Below are positions 52,796-60,460 of a stretch of DNA of 62,625 nt, in pieces. Position numbers and translations under genes: made by a program. The stretch comes from UBA1181 sp963619325 (GTDB taxonomy: Bacteria; Bacteroidota; Bacteroidia; Bacteroidales; Paludibacteraceae). The stretch's first letter is position 1. Each line of letters opens with the position of its first letter. The DNA lies in the NCBI GenBank assembly GCA_963619325.1, contig CAVEVQ010000013.1, forward strand, positions 1 through 62,625, written 5' to 3'. The notes under the pieces were generated by a model, which saw nothing but the letters and a program-made list of their open reading frames with translations, was not told the DNA's origin and did no database searches.

Positions 52796-53473
52796 ATGAA
52801 AATTTTAATTATCGAAGATGAGAGGAAACTGTCTGATAGTATTGTCGACTACTTGAGCAGTAACAAATATCTTTGCGAACAAGCTTTTACATTCTCCGAT
52901 GCAAAGATGAAAATCAACGCGTACGACTATGATTGTATTGTGTTGGATTTGATGTTGCCTGGCGGTAATGGTCTTGATCTATTGGCGGAGATACGAAAAA
53001 AAGAGAGTCCCGTGGGTGTGATCATTTGCTCCGCGAAAGATTCTTTGGACGACAAGGTGATTGGCTTGGAGCAGGGCGCTGACGATTATCTTCCGAAACC
53101 TTTTCATTTGGCGGAGTTGAGTGTCCGCATTTATGCGATTGTCCGTAGAAAGCAGTTCTCTGCCAGCAATGTTTTGGAAAGCAACGGCGTAAGGGTCAAT
53201 TTGCAAGAGAAGTCGGTCTGCGTGAACGGTCAACCTGTTGTCTTGACAAAGTCGGAGTATGATTTGTTGCTTTTCTTTATTGGAAATAAAAATAAGGTGA
53301 TTACGAAAAGCGCTATTGCCGAGCATTTAAGTGGAGAGATGGCTGACATGATGGACAGCCACGATTTTGTTTATACGCATATCAAGAATTTGAAATCGAA
53401 ACTGTCGGATTTGGGTTGTAATGATTGCATCCGAAATGTTTATGGAATGGGATATAAATGGGTTAAGCTTTAA
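52796..53473 (+). CDS. OmpR/PhoB-family response regulator
   Basis: The start is placed at MKILIIEDERK (ATG 52796); in-frame codons upstream lie across the promoter. The 225-aa protein has a receiver domain with the acidic pocket E7/D8, phospho-acceptor Asp51 (VLDLMLPGG), Ser79 and Lys101 (LPKPF). A winged-helix DNA-binding domain follows (about 128-225) with LTKSEYDLLLFF and the end VYGMGYKWVKL. The next gene is its histidine kinase. Since pstSCAB follows in the same direction, it is a good candidate for a phosphate-starvation (PhoB-like) regulator, but many OmpR-type regulators look alike. Confidence 0.9.
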   Translation: MKILIIEDERKLSDSIVDYLSSNKYLCEQAFTFSDAKMKINAYDYDCIVLDLMLPGGNGLDLLAEIRKKESPVGVIICSAKDSLDDKVIGLEQGADDYLPKPFHLAELSVRIYAIVRRKQFSASNVLESNGVRVNLQEKSVCVNGQPVVLTKSEYDLLLFFIGNKNKVITKSAIAEHLSGEMADMMDSHDFVYTHIKNLKSKLSDLGCNDCIRNVYGMGYKWVKL

Positions 53474-53500
53474 AAATCCGTAAATGAAAAAAGGTAAAGG

Positions 53501-54565
53501 ATGGAGAAACGTACTTTGATAGATAAAACACTGAGCTGTTTTGTAGGGTGTGTGTTCATCATTATTGTTGCCTCTTTCCCAATCTACTATTGGATCACAA
53601 AGGGTGTCTTTTCCGATGAGGTGGCGAACCTTATCAAGATGGTGAAATCCGGACATCCTCATTCTACGACAGAATTACAGGATGACCTCATCAAGGAGGT
53701 CTTGATACAGTTCTTTTTGTTGTCGGCGACCTTGGTGGGAGGATGTGTCCTCACGATGAATTTTATTATGAAGAGATTCTGGAAGCCTTTCGATGAGACT
53801 TTGGAGAAGATTGAGGCGTTTCGTTTGGAAAGAAATGAATGTCCTGTTTTGCAAGAAAGTAATATTGAGGAGTTTGACCGCTTGAATATTACGTTGAAGA
53901 AATTAATGGAGGACAGCCTTTTAAGTTATAGGGCGCAGAAAGAGTTCGTCCAAAATGCGTCTCACGAGCTGCAGACTCCTTTGGCTATCTTTCAAAGTAA
54001 ATTGGATTTAATGTTACAACAGCCAGAGCTAACTGAAAATCAAGCAATTATAATACAGGACTTGTACAGGATAAATGCGCGGTTAACTCGTCTGAACAAG
54101 AATCTGTTGATGTTGGCAAAGATTGAAAATAATCAGTTCAAAATAACGGAGAAAATAGATTTGGTGGCTGTTTTAGATGATATGTTGCCTCACTTAGAGA
54201 GTATTGCGGGAGGATTGACCATCAAAGAAAATATAGAATTGGCGCCATTTTATGTGGTGGCTAATCGAACTTTGTTGGAGACGATGGTCAACAATCTGGT
54301 GGTGAATGCGGTAAGACACAACAAGGAGAGCGGAGAAATCATTGTAACTGCGAATCCTGTCTGCCTCATTGTGGCGAACACGTCCTCTAATGAAGAGGAA
54401 TTAGATTATAAACAAATTTTCAATCGATTCTATCGTCCTGACAGACAAGAAATTGGCAATGGATTAGGACTTGCCATCGTTAAAGCGGTATGTGATTACC
54501 ATGGCTGGGATATTCGTTATAAATATAAAAATGGAATGCACGAGTTTGTGGTAGATTTTAAGTGA
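53501..54565 (+). CDS. Membrane sensor histidine kinase
   Basis: A 354-aa kinase with two membrane segments (about 11-32 and 68-90) separated by a short periplasmic loop of about 35 residues, too small for a typical sensor domain. The HisKA domain has His155 in NASHELQTPLA. The ATPase domain shows the N box (NNLVVNAVRHN, about 264-274) and the G2 box GNGLGLAIVKAV (319-330). The usual D-x-G-x-G G1 box is replaced by VANTSS. It partners with the response regulator 27 bases upstream and is followed by the pst operon, suggesting a PhoR-like role. Confidence 0.9.
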   Translation: MEKRTLIDKTLSCFVGCVFIIIVASFPIYYWITKGVFSDEVANLIKMVKSGHPHSTTELQDDLIKEVLIQFFLLSATLVGGCVLTMNFIMKRFWKPFDETLEKIEAFRLERNECPVLQESNIEEFDRLNITLKKLMEDSLLSYRAQKEFVQNASHELQTPLAIFQSKLDLMLQQPELTENQAIIIQDLYRINARLTRLNKNLLMLAKIENNQFKITEKIDLVAVLDDMLPHLESIAGGLTIKENIELAPFYVVANRTLLETMVNNLVVNAVRHNKESGEIIVTANPVCLIVANTSSNEEELDYKQIFNRFYRPDRQEIGNGLGLAIVKAVCDYHGWDIRYKYKNGMHEFVVDFK

Positions 54566-54570
54566 AATTC

Positions 54571-54600
54571 TTCAATTTTGTTCAAAATCTTCAAAATTTC
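54571..54600 (+). promoter_or_regulatory. Direct repeats upstream of the pstS promoter (candidate regulator binding site)
   Basis: TTCAA motifs recur at 54571, 54581 and 54590 (the latter two as TTCAAAAT), at intervals of 10 and 9 bases. They end about 18 bases before the -7 box and so cover the place where the -33 element is missing. This layout is what an activator such as a PhoB-like protein would need. The sequence does not match the E. coli Pho box. Confidence 0.4.
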
Positions 54601-54615
54601 ACCAAATTGACAAGA

Positions 54616-54623
54616 TATCTTTG
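54616..54623 (+). promoter_or_regulatory. -7 box of the pstSCAB operon
   Basis: TATCTTTG matches TAnnTTTG. There is no TTTG at the -33 distance, consistent with an activator-dependent promoter. The leader to the ATG at 54698 is about 70 bases. Confidence 0.6.
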
Positions 54624-54697
54624 CTCCCGAAAAGTTTAAAAGGGTTGTAAAAAACCTTAGAGATTTTGAAGTGATGTTCAACTAAATCATAGTTAAA

Positions 54698-55762
54698 ATG
54701 AAGAAGTTTTATTTACCGTTTTTGGCAGGTGTGCTTGCAATCGGATTTGCGGCCTGCGGTGGAAATCAAGGTTCAGCAGGTCAACGTCAAGAGTCTGTTG
54801 AATTGTCGGGCGCTGGTGCCACATTTCCATTGCCATTCTATAACATGGCATTCGAGCAGTACGCTACTTCTACTGGCAACAATGTTTCATACGGTGGAAT
54901 TGGTTCTGGTGGCGGTGTCAGAAGTTTGAAGGATGGTATCGTGGATTTTGCGGGAAGCGATGCTTTTATGAGTGACGAAGAGATGAGTAAAATTTCACCT
55001 GTTGTTCATGTACCTACTTGTATGGGAGCGGTCGTTTTGGCATATAATTTGCCAGACGTTTCTAATTTGAACCTTTCGGGAGATGTAATTGCCGATATCT
55101 ACGCAGGCGTGATTACGAAATGGAATGATGATAGATTGAAGGCGTTGAACCCAGAGACTGTTCTCCCCGAGAAAGATATTATCGTGGTGTACCGTTCGGA
55201 TGGTAGTGGTACGACTTTCGTTTTCTCAGACTACTTGAGCAAGACGAGCGAAAGTTGGAGGGAAAAATACGGTAGGGGAAAGACGATTGACTTCTCTGTT
55301 GGTCAGGCAGCTAAAGGAAACCCAGGTGTCGCTGGGATCATTGCCAACACTCCTTATTCTATAGGTTATATTGGGTCAGAGTATGCGTTCGCTCAGAAGA
55401 TTCCTTTCGCAAATGTGAAAAACAAAAATGGCGAACTCGTAACTCCTTCGACAGAGAGTATCTCTAACGCGGCGGTTGTAATTCCAGGGGATACGAGATG
55501 CTCAATCACCGATTCTGAAGCTCCCGGGGCTTACCCAATCAGTTGTTTCACTTGGTTGATTGTCTATAAAGAGCAAAACTACAGCGGACGTAAACAGGCT
55601 CAGGCGGAGGCTACCGTCTCTTTACTCCAGTTCATGTTGAGCGACAGTATTCAAAATTCTGCTCCTGTTGTCAACTACGCTCCTCTCCCTAAGAAAGCCG
55701 TCGAGTTGAGCTTGAACAACTTGAAGTCGTTGACTTATAACGGTCAACCTATCTTAAAGTAG
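54698..55762 (+). CDS. pstS: Phosphate ABC transporter substrate-binding lipoprotein
   Basis: A 354-aa protein with a lipoprotein signal (lipobox FAAC, Cys20), so it is membrane-anchored in the periplasm. PstS marks: GAGATFPLPFYNMAF near the start, GIGSGGGVRSLKDGIVDFAGSD and the phosphate-binding YRSDGSGTTFVFSDYL. It binds inorganic phosphate and delivers it to PstCA. It is first in the operon pstS-pstC-pstA-pstB, 132 bases after the kinase gene and behind its own promoter. Confidence 0.97.
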   Translation: MKKFYLPFLAGVLAIGFAACGGNQGSAGQRQESVELSGAGATFPLPFYNMAFEQYATSTGNNVSYGGIGSGGGVRSLKDGIVDFAGSDAFMSDEEMSKISPVVHVPTCMGAVVLAYNLPDVSNLNLSGDVIADIYAGVITKWNDDRLKALNPETVLPEKDIIVVYRSDGSGTTFVFSDYLSKTSESWREKYGRGKTIDFSVGQAAKGNPGVAGIIANTPYSIGYIGSEYAFAQKIPFANVKNKNGELVTPSTESISNAAVVIPGDTRCSITDSEAPGAYPISCFTWLIVYKEQNYSGRKQAQAEATVSLLQFMLSDSIQNSAPVVNYAPLPKKAVELSLNNLKSLTYNGQPILK

Positions 55763-55802
55763 TCTGATGTAATCCGTAAGTAACCTTGAAGTAATTACCA
55801 AT

Positions 55803-56660
55803 ATGGCTGATAAAGTATATAGGATACTGCTCATCATATCGGCTCTGGTTATACCTTTCGTCTGTGGGGGTATCATCTATACCCTCACTGTCGATTCGTC
55901 CTTGGCCTTTGAACAGTTCGGATTCTTTAATTTTATCGTCTCCGACCAATGGATTACTACTGCGGGACGTGAAAGCTATGGCGCTTTGCCGTTCATCACG
56001 GGTACACTCCTCACCACATTCTTGGCTTTGCTGATGTGTATTCCGTTTTCTCTCTCTGTCGCTCTTTTCACAGGTGAGTATTTTAGAGGAAGGAAGATTG
56101 CGAGCATTCTGGGTACTGTGGTCGACCTGCTTGCCGGAATTCCTTCTATCATCTACGGATTGTGGGGTTTCTATGTGTTGCGAAATGTCTTCATCTACTT
56201 GAATTTGTCTCCCCAAGGTTCGGGTATTTTGACTGCCGCTTTCGTGTTGGCTATCATGATCGTCCCTTATGCTGCTTCTTTGAGTGCGGAGTTCGTTAAA
56301 ATGGTGCCATCCGAAATGAAGGAGGGCGCATACGCGATGGGCGCCACAAGGGCGGAGGTCATTCGAAGGGTCGTGTTCCCAATCGCGGGATCGGGTATCT
56401 TCTCTTCTTATATCTTGGCCATCGGTCGCGCCTTGGGCGAGACAATGACGGTTACGATGCTGATTGGAAACACAAACCAGATTCCTGATACGCTCCGCAC
56501 GACAGGTAACACGATGGCTAGTATCATCGCTAACCAGTTTGGCGAGGCTGGCGGACTGAAACTCTCGTCGCTCATCGCCATTGGTTTGCTTCTGTTTCTC
56601 ATCACTGCTGTGATTAATATGATTGGTAAAATTCTGATTAGTCGCGCAAGACACGTCTAA
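55803..56660 (+). CDS. pstC: Phosphate ABC transporter permease PstC
   Basis: A 285-aa inner-membrane protein with about six hydrophobic helices. The binding-protein-dependent transport motif appears as EMKEGAYAMGATRAEVIRRVVFPIAGSGI (the EAA loop that docks PstB), and ALGETMTVTMLIGNT follows. It forms the phosphate channel together with PstA. Residues GIPSIIYGLWG near 105 are typical of PstC. It lies 40 bases after pstS. Confidence 0.95.
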   Translation: MADKVYRILLIISALVIPFVCGGIIYTLTVDSSLAFEQFGFFNFIVSDQWITTAGRESYGALPFITGTLLTTFLALLMCIPFSLSVALFTGEYFRGRKIASILGTVVDLLAGIPSIIYGLWGFYVLRNVFIYLNLSPQGSGILTAAFVLAIMIVPYAASLSAEFVKMVPSEMKEGAYAMGATRAEVIRRVVFPIAGSGIFSSYILAIGRALGETMTVTMLIGNTNQIPDTLRTTGNTMASIIANQFGEAGGLKLSSLIAIGLLLFLITAVINMIGKILISRARHV

Positions 56661-56676
56661 AAATGTCGGTTAGGTT

Positions 56677-57546
56677 ATGCAAAAGTATAATAATACAAAA
56701 ATCAGACTCTTAAAAAACGACCTCCTCTATTTCGGAGTGTGTTTCTTCGCCGCAGTCGTGGCAATCCCGTTACTCGCGATCTTGGGTGAGGTTTTCATCA
56801 AGGGGTGGCAACAGTTGGGGTGGTCTTTCCTGACCGAGGCAACGCCTAACGCCTATAAGGCAATGATGGCGGCTAATGCAGGCGAACCTATCCCTGGGGG
56901 AATTGCAAATGGTATAGTGGGTACGTTTTTAATGTTGCTTTTTGCTTCGATTGTCGCGATACCCGTTGGTATTCTCTGCGGTATCGCCCTCTCGGAACAT
57001 AAAAAGAACAAATTCTCGGTTATCATCAGCTATATGACCGACTTGCTGCAAGGTACACCCTCCATCATCATCGGTATTTTTACCTATATCTGGATTGTCG
57101 TTCCTATGAAGGGCTATTCGGCTTGGGCTGGTAGTGTCGCTTTGCTCATAATGATGTTGCCTATTATTGTCCGTTCTACAGAGGAGACTATGAATGTGTT
57201 GCCCTCTACTCTCAAAGAGGCGGGTTTGGCTCTGGGCGCGAGCGACTGGCGAGTGATGGTTAAAGTTCTCCTCCCCTCGGCAATGGGTAGTATTGCAACG
57301 GGTATCTTGTTGTCAATCTCCCGTGTGGCGGGTGAGACCGCTCCGTTGATGTTCACCGCTTTAGGGGGCATGGCAATCTCTTGGAACATGAGTAAGCCAA
57401 TGGCGGCCGTCCCTCTTTTGATTTGGGATTTCTTCAACGACCCTAACCTTCAAGACCTCATCTGGGGGGCTTCTCTATTCCTTCTCATCTTTGTGTTGTG
57501 TCTCAATTTACTGGCAAAAAGAATAGCAAAAAAATGGAAAATATAG
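56677..57546 (+). CDS. pstA: Phosphate ABC transporter permease PstA
   Basis: A 289-aa inner-membrane permease: helices around 18-40, 88-110, 125-150 and later. It carries TDLLQGTPSIIIGIFTYIW and the EAA loop STLKEAGLALGASDWRVMVKVLLPSAMGSI. ISRVAGETAPLMFTAL matches PstA. It is 16 bases after pstC, and its last codons overlap the pstB start by 13 bases, so the two are translationally coupled. Confidence 0.95.
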   Translation: MQKYNNTKIRLLKNDLLYFGVCFFAAVVAIPLLAILGEVFIKGWQQLGWSFLTEATPNAYKAMMAANAGEPIPGGIANGIVGTFLMLLFASIVAIPVGILCGIALSEHKKNKFSVIISYMTDLLQGTPSIIIGIFTYIWIVVPMKGYSAWAGSVALLIMMLPIIVRSTEETMNVLPSTLKEAGLALGASDWRVMVKVLLPSAMGSIATGILLSISRVAGETAPLMFTALGGMAISWNMSKPMAAVPLLIWDFFNDPNLQDLIWGASLFLLIFVLCLNLLAKRIAKKWKI

Positions 57547-58304
57547 TTAATCCAATATTAGAGATTAAGGATGTCTGTGTCTCTTATACTTCAAATACTA
57601 TGGCGGTGAAACACGTTTCCGCTTCTATCGAAAAGAACACGATCACTGCGATCATGGGACCTTCTGGTTGCGGAAAGAGTACCCTCCTTCGTGCCGTCAA
57701 CCGTATGCATGAACTCTACAAAAACATTAAGGTTACGGGCGAAATACTTTTGAACGGCGAAAATGTCCTGCAAATGGAGCCTACGGAAGAGCGTAGACGT
57801 ATCGGAATGGTTTTCCAACGCCCCAATCCATTCCCTACTATGAACATCTACGATAATGTCTTAGCAGGCTATATCCTCAACGGAATCAGCTTGTCAAAGA
57901 CTAAAAAGGATGAAATCGTTGAGAAAAATCTTCGTAATGTCGCTCTATGGGACGAGGTGAAGGATTCCCTTACCAAACGTGGAACTTTCCTCTCCGGAGG
58001 TCAACAACAACGTCTCTGTATCGCTCGATCGCTGGCCTTGCAACCCGACATACTCCTGATGGACGAGCCTACTTCCGCCCTCGACCCAATCGCCTCTAAG
58101 TATATAGAGGACTTGATGGAACATCTTAAAAAAGAGGTTACGATTCTTATTGTCACTCATAACATGGGCCAGGCAAAACGTGTGTCGGACAGATCTATGT
58201 TTATGTTCTTAGGAGAATTGGTGGAGTTTGACGACACCGACAAAATGTTCTCTAACCCTGCCGATGAACGTACTCGTAACTACCTCACCGGCAAGATGGG
58301 ATGA
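57534..58304 (+). CDS. pstB: Phosphate ABC transporter ATP-binding protein PstB
   Basis: The start is placed at ATG 57534 (MENIVNPILEIKD), overlapping pstA by 13 bases; a GTG further upstream would add a non-conserved Lys-rich tail. The 256-aa ATPase shows Walker A GPSGCGKST, the Q-loop in VFQRPNPFP, the signature LSGGQQQRLCIARSLA and Walker B ILLMDEPTSALD, with a His switch in VTHNMGQA. It powers phosphate import. phoU, which usually follows pstB, is absent here; the next gene is recJ. Confidence 0.97.
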   Translation: MENIVNPILEIKDVCVSYTSNTMAVKHVSASIEKNTITAIMGPSGCGKSTLLRAVNRMHELYKNIKVTGEILLNGENVLQMEPTEERRRIGMVFQRPNPFPTMNIYDNVLAGYILNGISLSKTKKDEIVEKNLRNVALWDEVKDSLTKRGTFLSGGQQQRLCIARSLALQPDILLMDEPTSALDPIASKYIEDLMEHLKKEVTILIVTHNMGQAKRVSDRSMFMFLGELVEFDDTDKMFSNPADERTRNYLTGKMG

Positions 58305-58393
58305 TATGCGAATATTCGATGTTTTAAAATTTATACTTTCTTTATTCATCTTTTGATGTGTTTGCTGTTTTTTTAGTTTTTATCTAAGTTGTG

Positions 58394-58429
58394 AAGTTCT
58401 GAATGTTGGTAAATATTCAGAACTTTTTT
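58394..58429 (+). terminator. Terminator of the pst operon
   Basis: AAGTTCTGAAT (58394-58404) pairs perfectly with ATTCAGAACTT (58415-58425) around a 10-base loop and runs into a T-tract ending at 58429. Confidence 0.85.
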
Positions 58430-58472
58430 CGTGTAATTTAAAAATCTCACATTATCAACTATTATTTTTTTG

Positions 58473-58480
58473 TACATTTG
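58473..58480 (+). promoter_or_regulatory. -7 box upstream of recJ
   Basis: TACATTTG matches TAnnTTTG. It would give a leader of about 145 bases before the recJ ATG. The -33 site is unclear. Confidence 0.45.
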
Positions 58481-58631
58481 TGAGTTAAGCGAATTTTATT
58501 TGTTTGCTTAGCTTGCATTTTTTATGTATCTTGTTTTCTCCACTATGGTTTTATAATAGTGATTCTGGTGTGATTCTGAAGCAATTGAAGACGGAGAAAA
58601 CCTGTTCTTTTGAAGAAAAAAACTATATATA

Positions 58632-60359
58632 ATGGTTAATAGATGGAATTACGTTCCTTTGACCATCGAGCAAGAAGACATTAAAATGAGGCTGTCCGAA
58701 GACCTTGGATGCAGCCCCGTTCTTTGTCAGCTGCTTGTGCAAAGGGGAATTACGAACTTCGAACAGGCGAAGGGCTTTTTCCGCCCTCAATTGTCCGACC
58801 TCCACGATCCCTTTTTGATGAAGGGTATGCAGAAGGCCGTTGACCGTCTGAACAGCGCCATGCGCGACAAACATCAGAAAATCTTAATCTATGGTGATTA
58901 TGATGTGGATGGCATCACCGCCGTCGCTCTGGTCTATAAGTTCCTTACCGCCAATTATGCGAACGTCGGCTTCTATATTCCCGACCGCTACATGGAAGGC
59001 TATGGTATCTCTAAGCATAGTATTGACTATGCTGCCGATAATGGCTACAATCTTGTCATCGCTCTCGACTATGGCATAAAGGCCGTCGAGGAGGTGGCGT
59101 ATGCGAAAGAGAAAGGTATTGACTTTATCATTTGCGACCACCACACGCCTGATGGTGATTCTCTGCCCGACGCTGTGGCTGTCCTCGATCCTAAACGCTT
59201 CGACAATACCTACCCAGACACCAACCTGTCTGCTTGTGGCGTCGGCTTCAAACTTATGCAGGCGTTCGCTCTTAGTAATGGTATCGATTTCAAACTCTTG
59301 AAGCCTCTGTTGGAACTCACCGCGGTGAGCATCGCTTCGGACATCGTTCCTATCAACGGAGAAAACAGAATCTTGGCCTATTATGGCTTGCAACAGCTTA
59401 ATTCAAACCCTACGCTGGGTATGCGTAGCATCATTGATGTGTGTGGCTTGACGGGTAAGGAAATAACTATCAGCGACATAGTTTTTAAAATCGGTCCGCG
59501 CCTCAACGCGTCGGGGCGTCTTCAATCTGCTAATCAAGCTGTCGAACTTCTTATCTCAAAGGATGTGGAGAAGGCGCAAGAGAAGAGCCACTATATCGAC
59601 CAATGCAACAACGAACGTAAAGAGTTGGACAAAATAACTACTGACGAAGCCAACCGAAAGTTGGAGGAGATGGGCGACTTCGGCGACCATGCTTCTATCG
59701 TCATCTATGATCCTTCGTGGCACAAGGGGGTAATCGGCATCGTCGCTTCTCGCCTCACCGAGAAATTCTACAAGCCGACAATCGTCTTGACGAAATCAAA
59801 CGGCTTCGCAACAGGGTCTGGCCGCTCTGTCCAAGGTTTCGATATCTACAAGGCGCTGGAATCTTGCCGCGATATTCTCGAAAACTTCGGAGGTCATACT
59901 TATGCTGTCGGACTTACCCTCAAAGAGGAGAAAGTGGCAGAGTTCACCGCTCGTTTTGAAGATTATGTGGCGAAAAACATAACTAAAGAGCAGGCAAATC
60001 CTCAAATCGAAATTGATGCGTATATTGATTTTAAGGAGATTACACCTAAATTCTTTAGACTTTTAAAAGAATTTAGCCCCTTCGGGCCGGAAAACCCGAA
60101 GCCTGTTTTCGTCACGAAACGTACATTCGACTATGGTACGAGTCGCACGGTCGGAAAGGAACAGGAACACCTGAAATTAGAGTTGATCGACTCAAAATCT
60201 GAGTGTATCATGAATGGTATCGCTTTCTGCCAGTCTGAATACAACGACTACATTAAAGCCCTCAATCCCGTTGATATTTGCTACACCATCGAGGAGAACA
60301 ATTTTAATGGTAATTCTTTCATCCAATTGATGATCAAGGATATAAAAAAATCACAGTGA
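58632..60359 (+). CDS. recJ: Single-stranded-DNA-specific exonuclease RecJ
   Basis: A 575-aa DHH-family 5'-3' ssDNA exonuclease. Catalytic motifs: YGDYDVDGITAVAL (motif I), LDYGIK, and the DHH motif in FIICDHHTPDGDSLP. The DHHA1 domain shows GIVASRLTEKFYKPTIVL and GSGRSVQGFDIYKAL. A C-terminal OB-fold region (about 465-575) contains FSPFGPENPKPVF. Length is normal for RecJ. It acts in RecFOR recombination and in base-excision and mismatch repair. The gene is followed by a terminator and then recQ, its usual functional partner at stalled forks. Confidence 0.97.
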   Translation: MVNRWNYVPLTIEQEDIKMRLSEDLGCSPVLCQLLVQRGITNFEQAKGFFRPQLSDLHDPFLMKGMQKAVDRLNSAMRDKHQKILIYGDYDVDGITAVALVYKFLTANYANVGFYIPDRYMEGYGISKHSIDYAADNGYNLVIALDYGIKAVEEVAYAKEKGIDFIICDHHTPDGDSLPDAVAVLDPKRFDNTYPDTNLSACGVGFKLMQAFALSNGIDFKLLKPLLELTAVSIASDIVPINGENRILAYYGLQQLNSNPTLGMRSIIDVCGLTGKEITISDIVFKIGPRLNASGRLQSANQAVELLISKDVEKAQEKSHYIDQCNNERKELDKITTDEANRKLEEMGDFGDHASIVIYDPSWHKGVIGIVASRLTEKFYKPTIVLTKSNGFATGSGRSVQGFDIYKALESCRDILENFGGHTYAVGLTLKEEKVAEFTARFEDYVAKNITKEQANPQIEIDAYIDFKEITPKFFRLLKEFSPFGPENPKPVFVTKRTFDYGTSRTVGKEQEHLKLELIDSKSECIMNGIAFCQSEYNDYIKALNPVDICYTIEENNFNGNSFIQLMIKDIKKSQ

Positions 60360-60390
60360 CGAGAGGATTCCTTATTAACTAAATGAAATA

Positions 60391-60428
60391 AATCGCCCAC
60401 CGCTTGGATTGTGGGTGATTTTGATTTT
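60391..60428 (+). terminator. Terminator between recJ and recQ
   Basis: AATCGCCCAC (60391-60400) pairs with GTGGGTGATT (60411-60420) in a 10-bp stem with one G-U pair, 10-base loop, and a T-rich tail (TTGATTTT). Confidence 0.75.
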
Positions 60429-60460
60429 ATTCGACACAATTTTTTCTGAAAAATAACATT

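Larger units (their letters stand above)
58305..58631. other. Intergenic region between pstB and recJ, no gene
   Basis: 327 AT-rich bases without a coding region. It contains the pst terminator (58394-58429) and a -7 promoter box (58473-58480). No phoU or small protein is seen. Confidence 0.7.
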
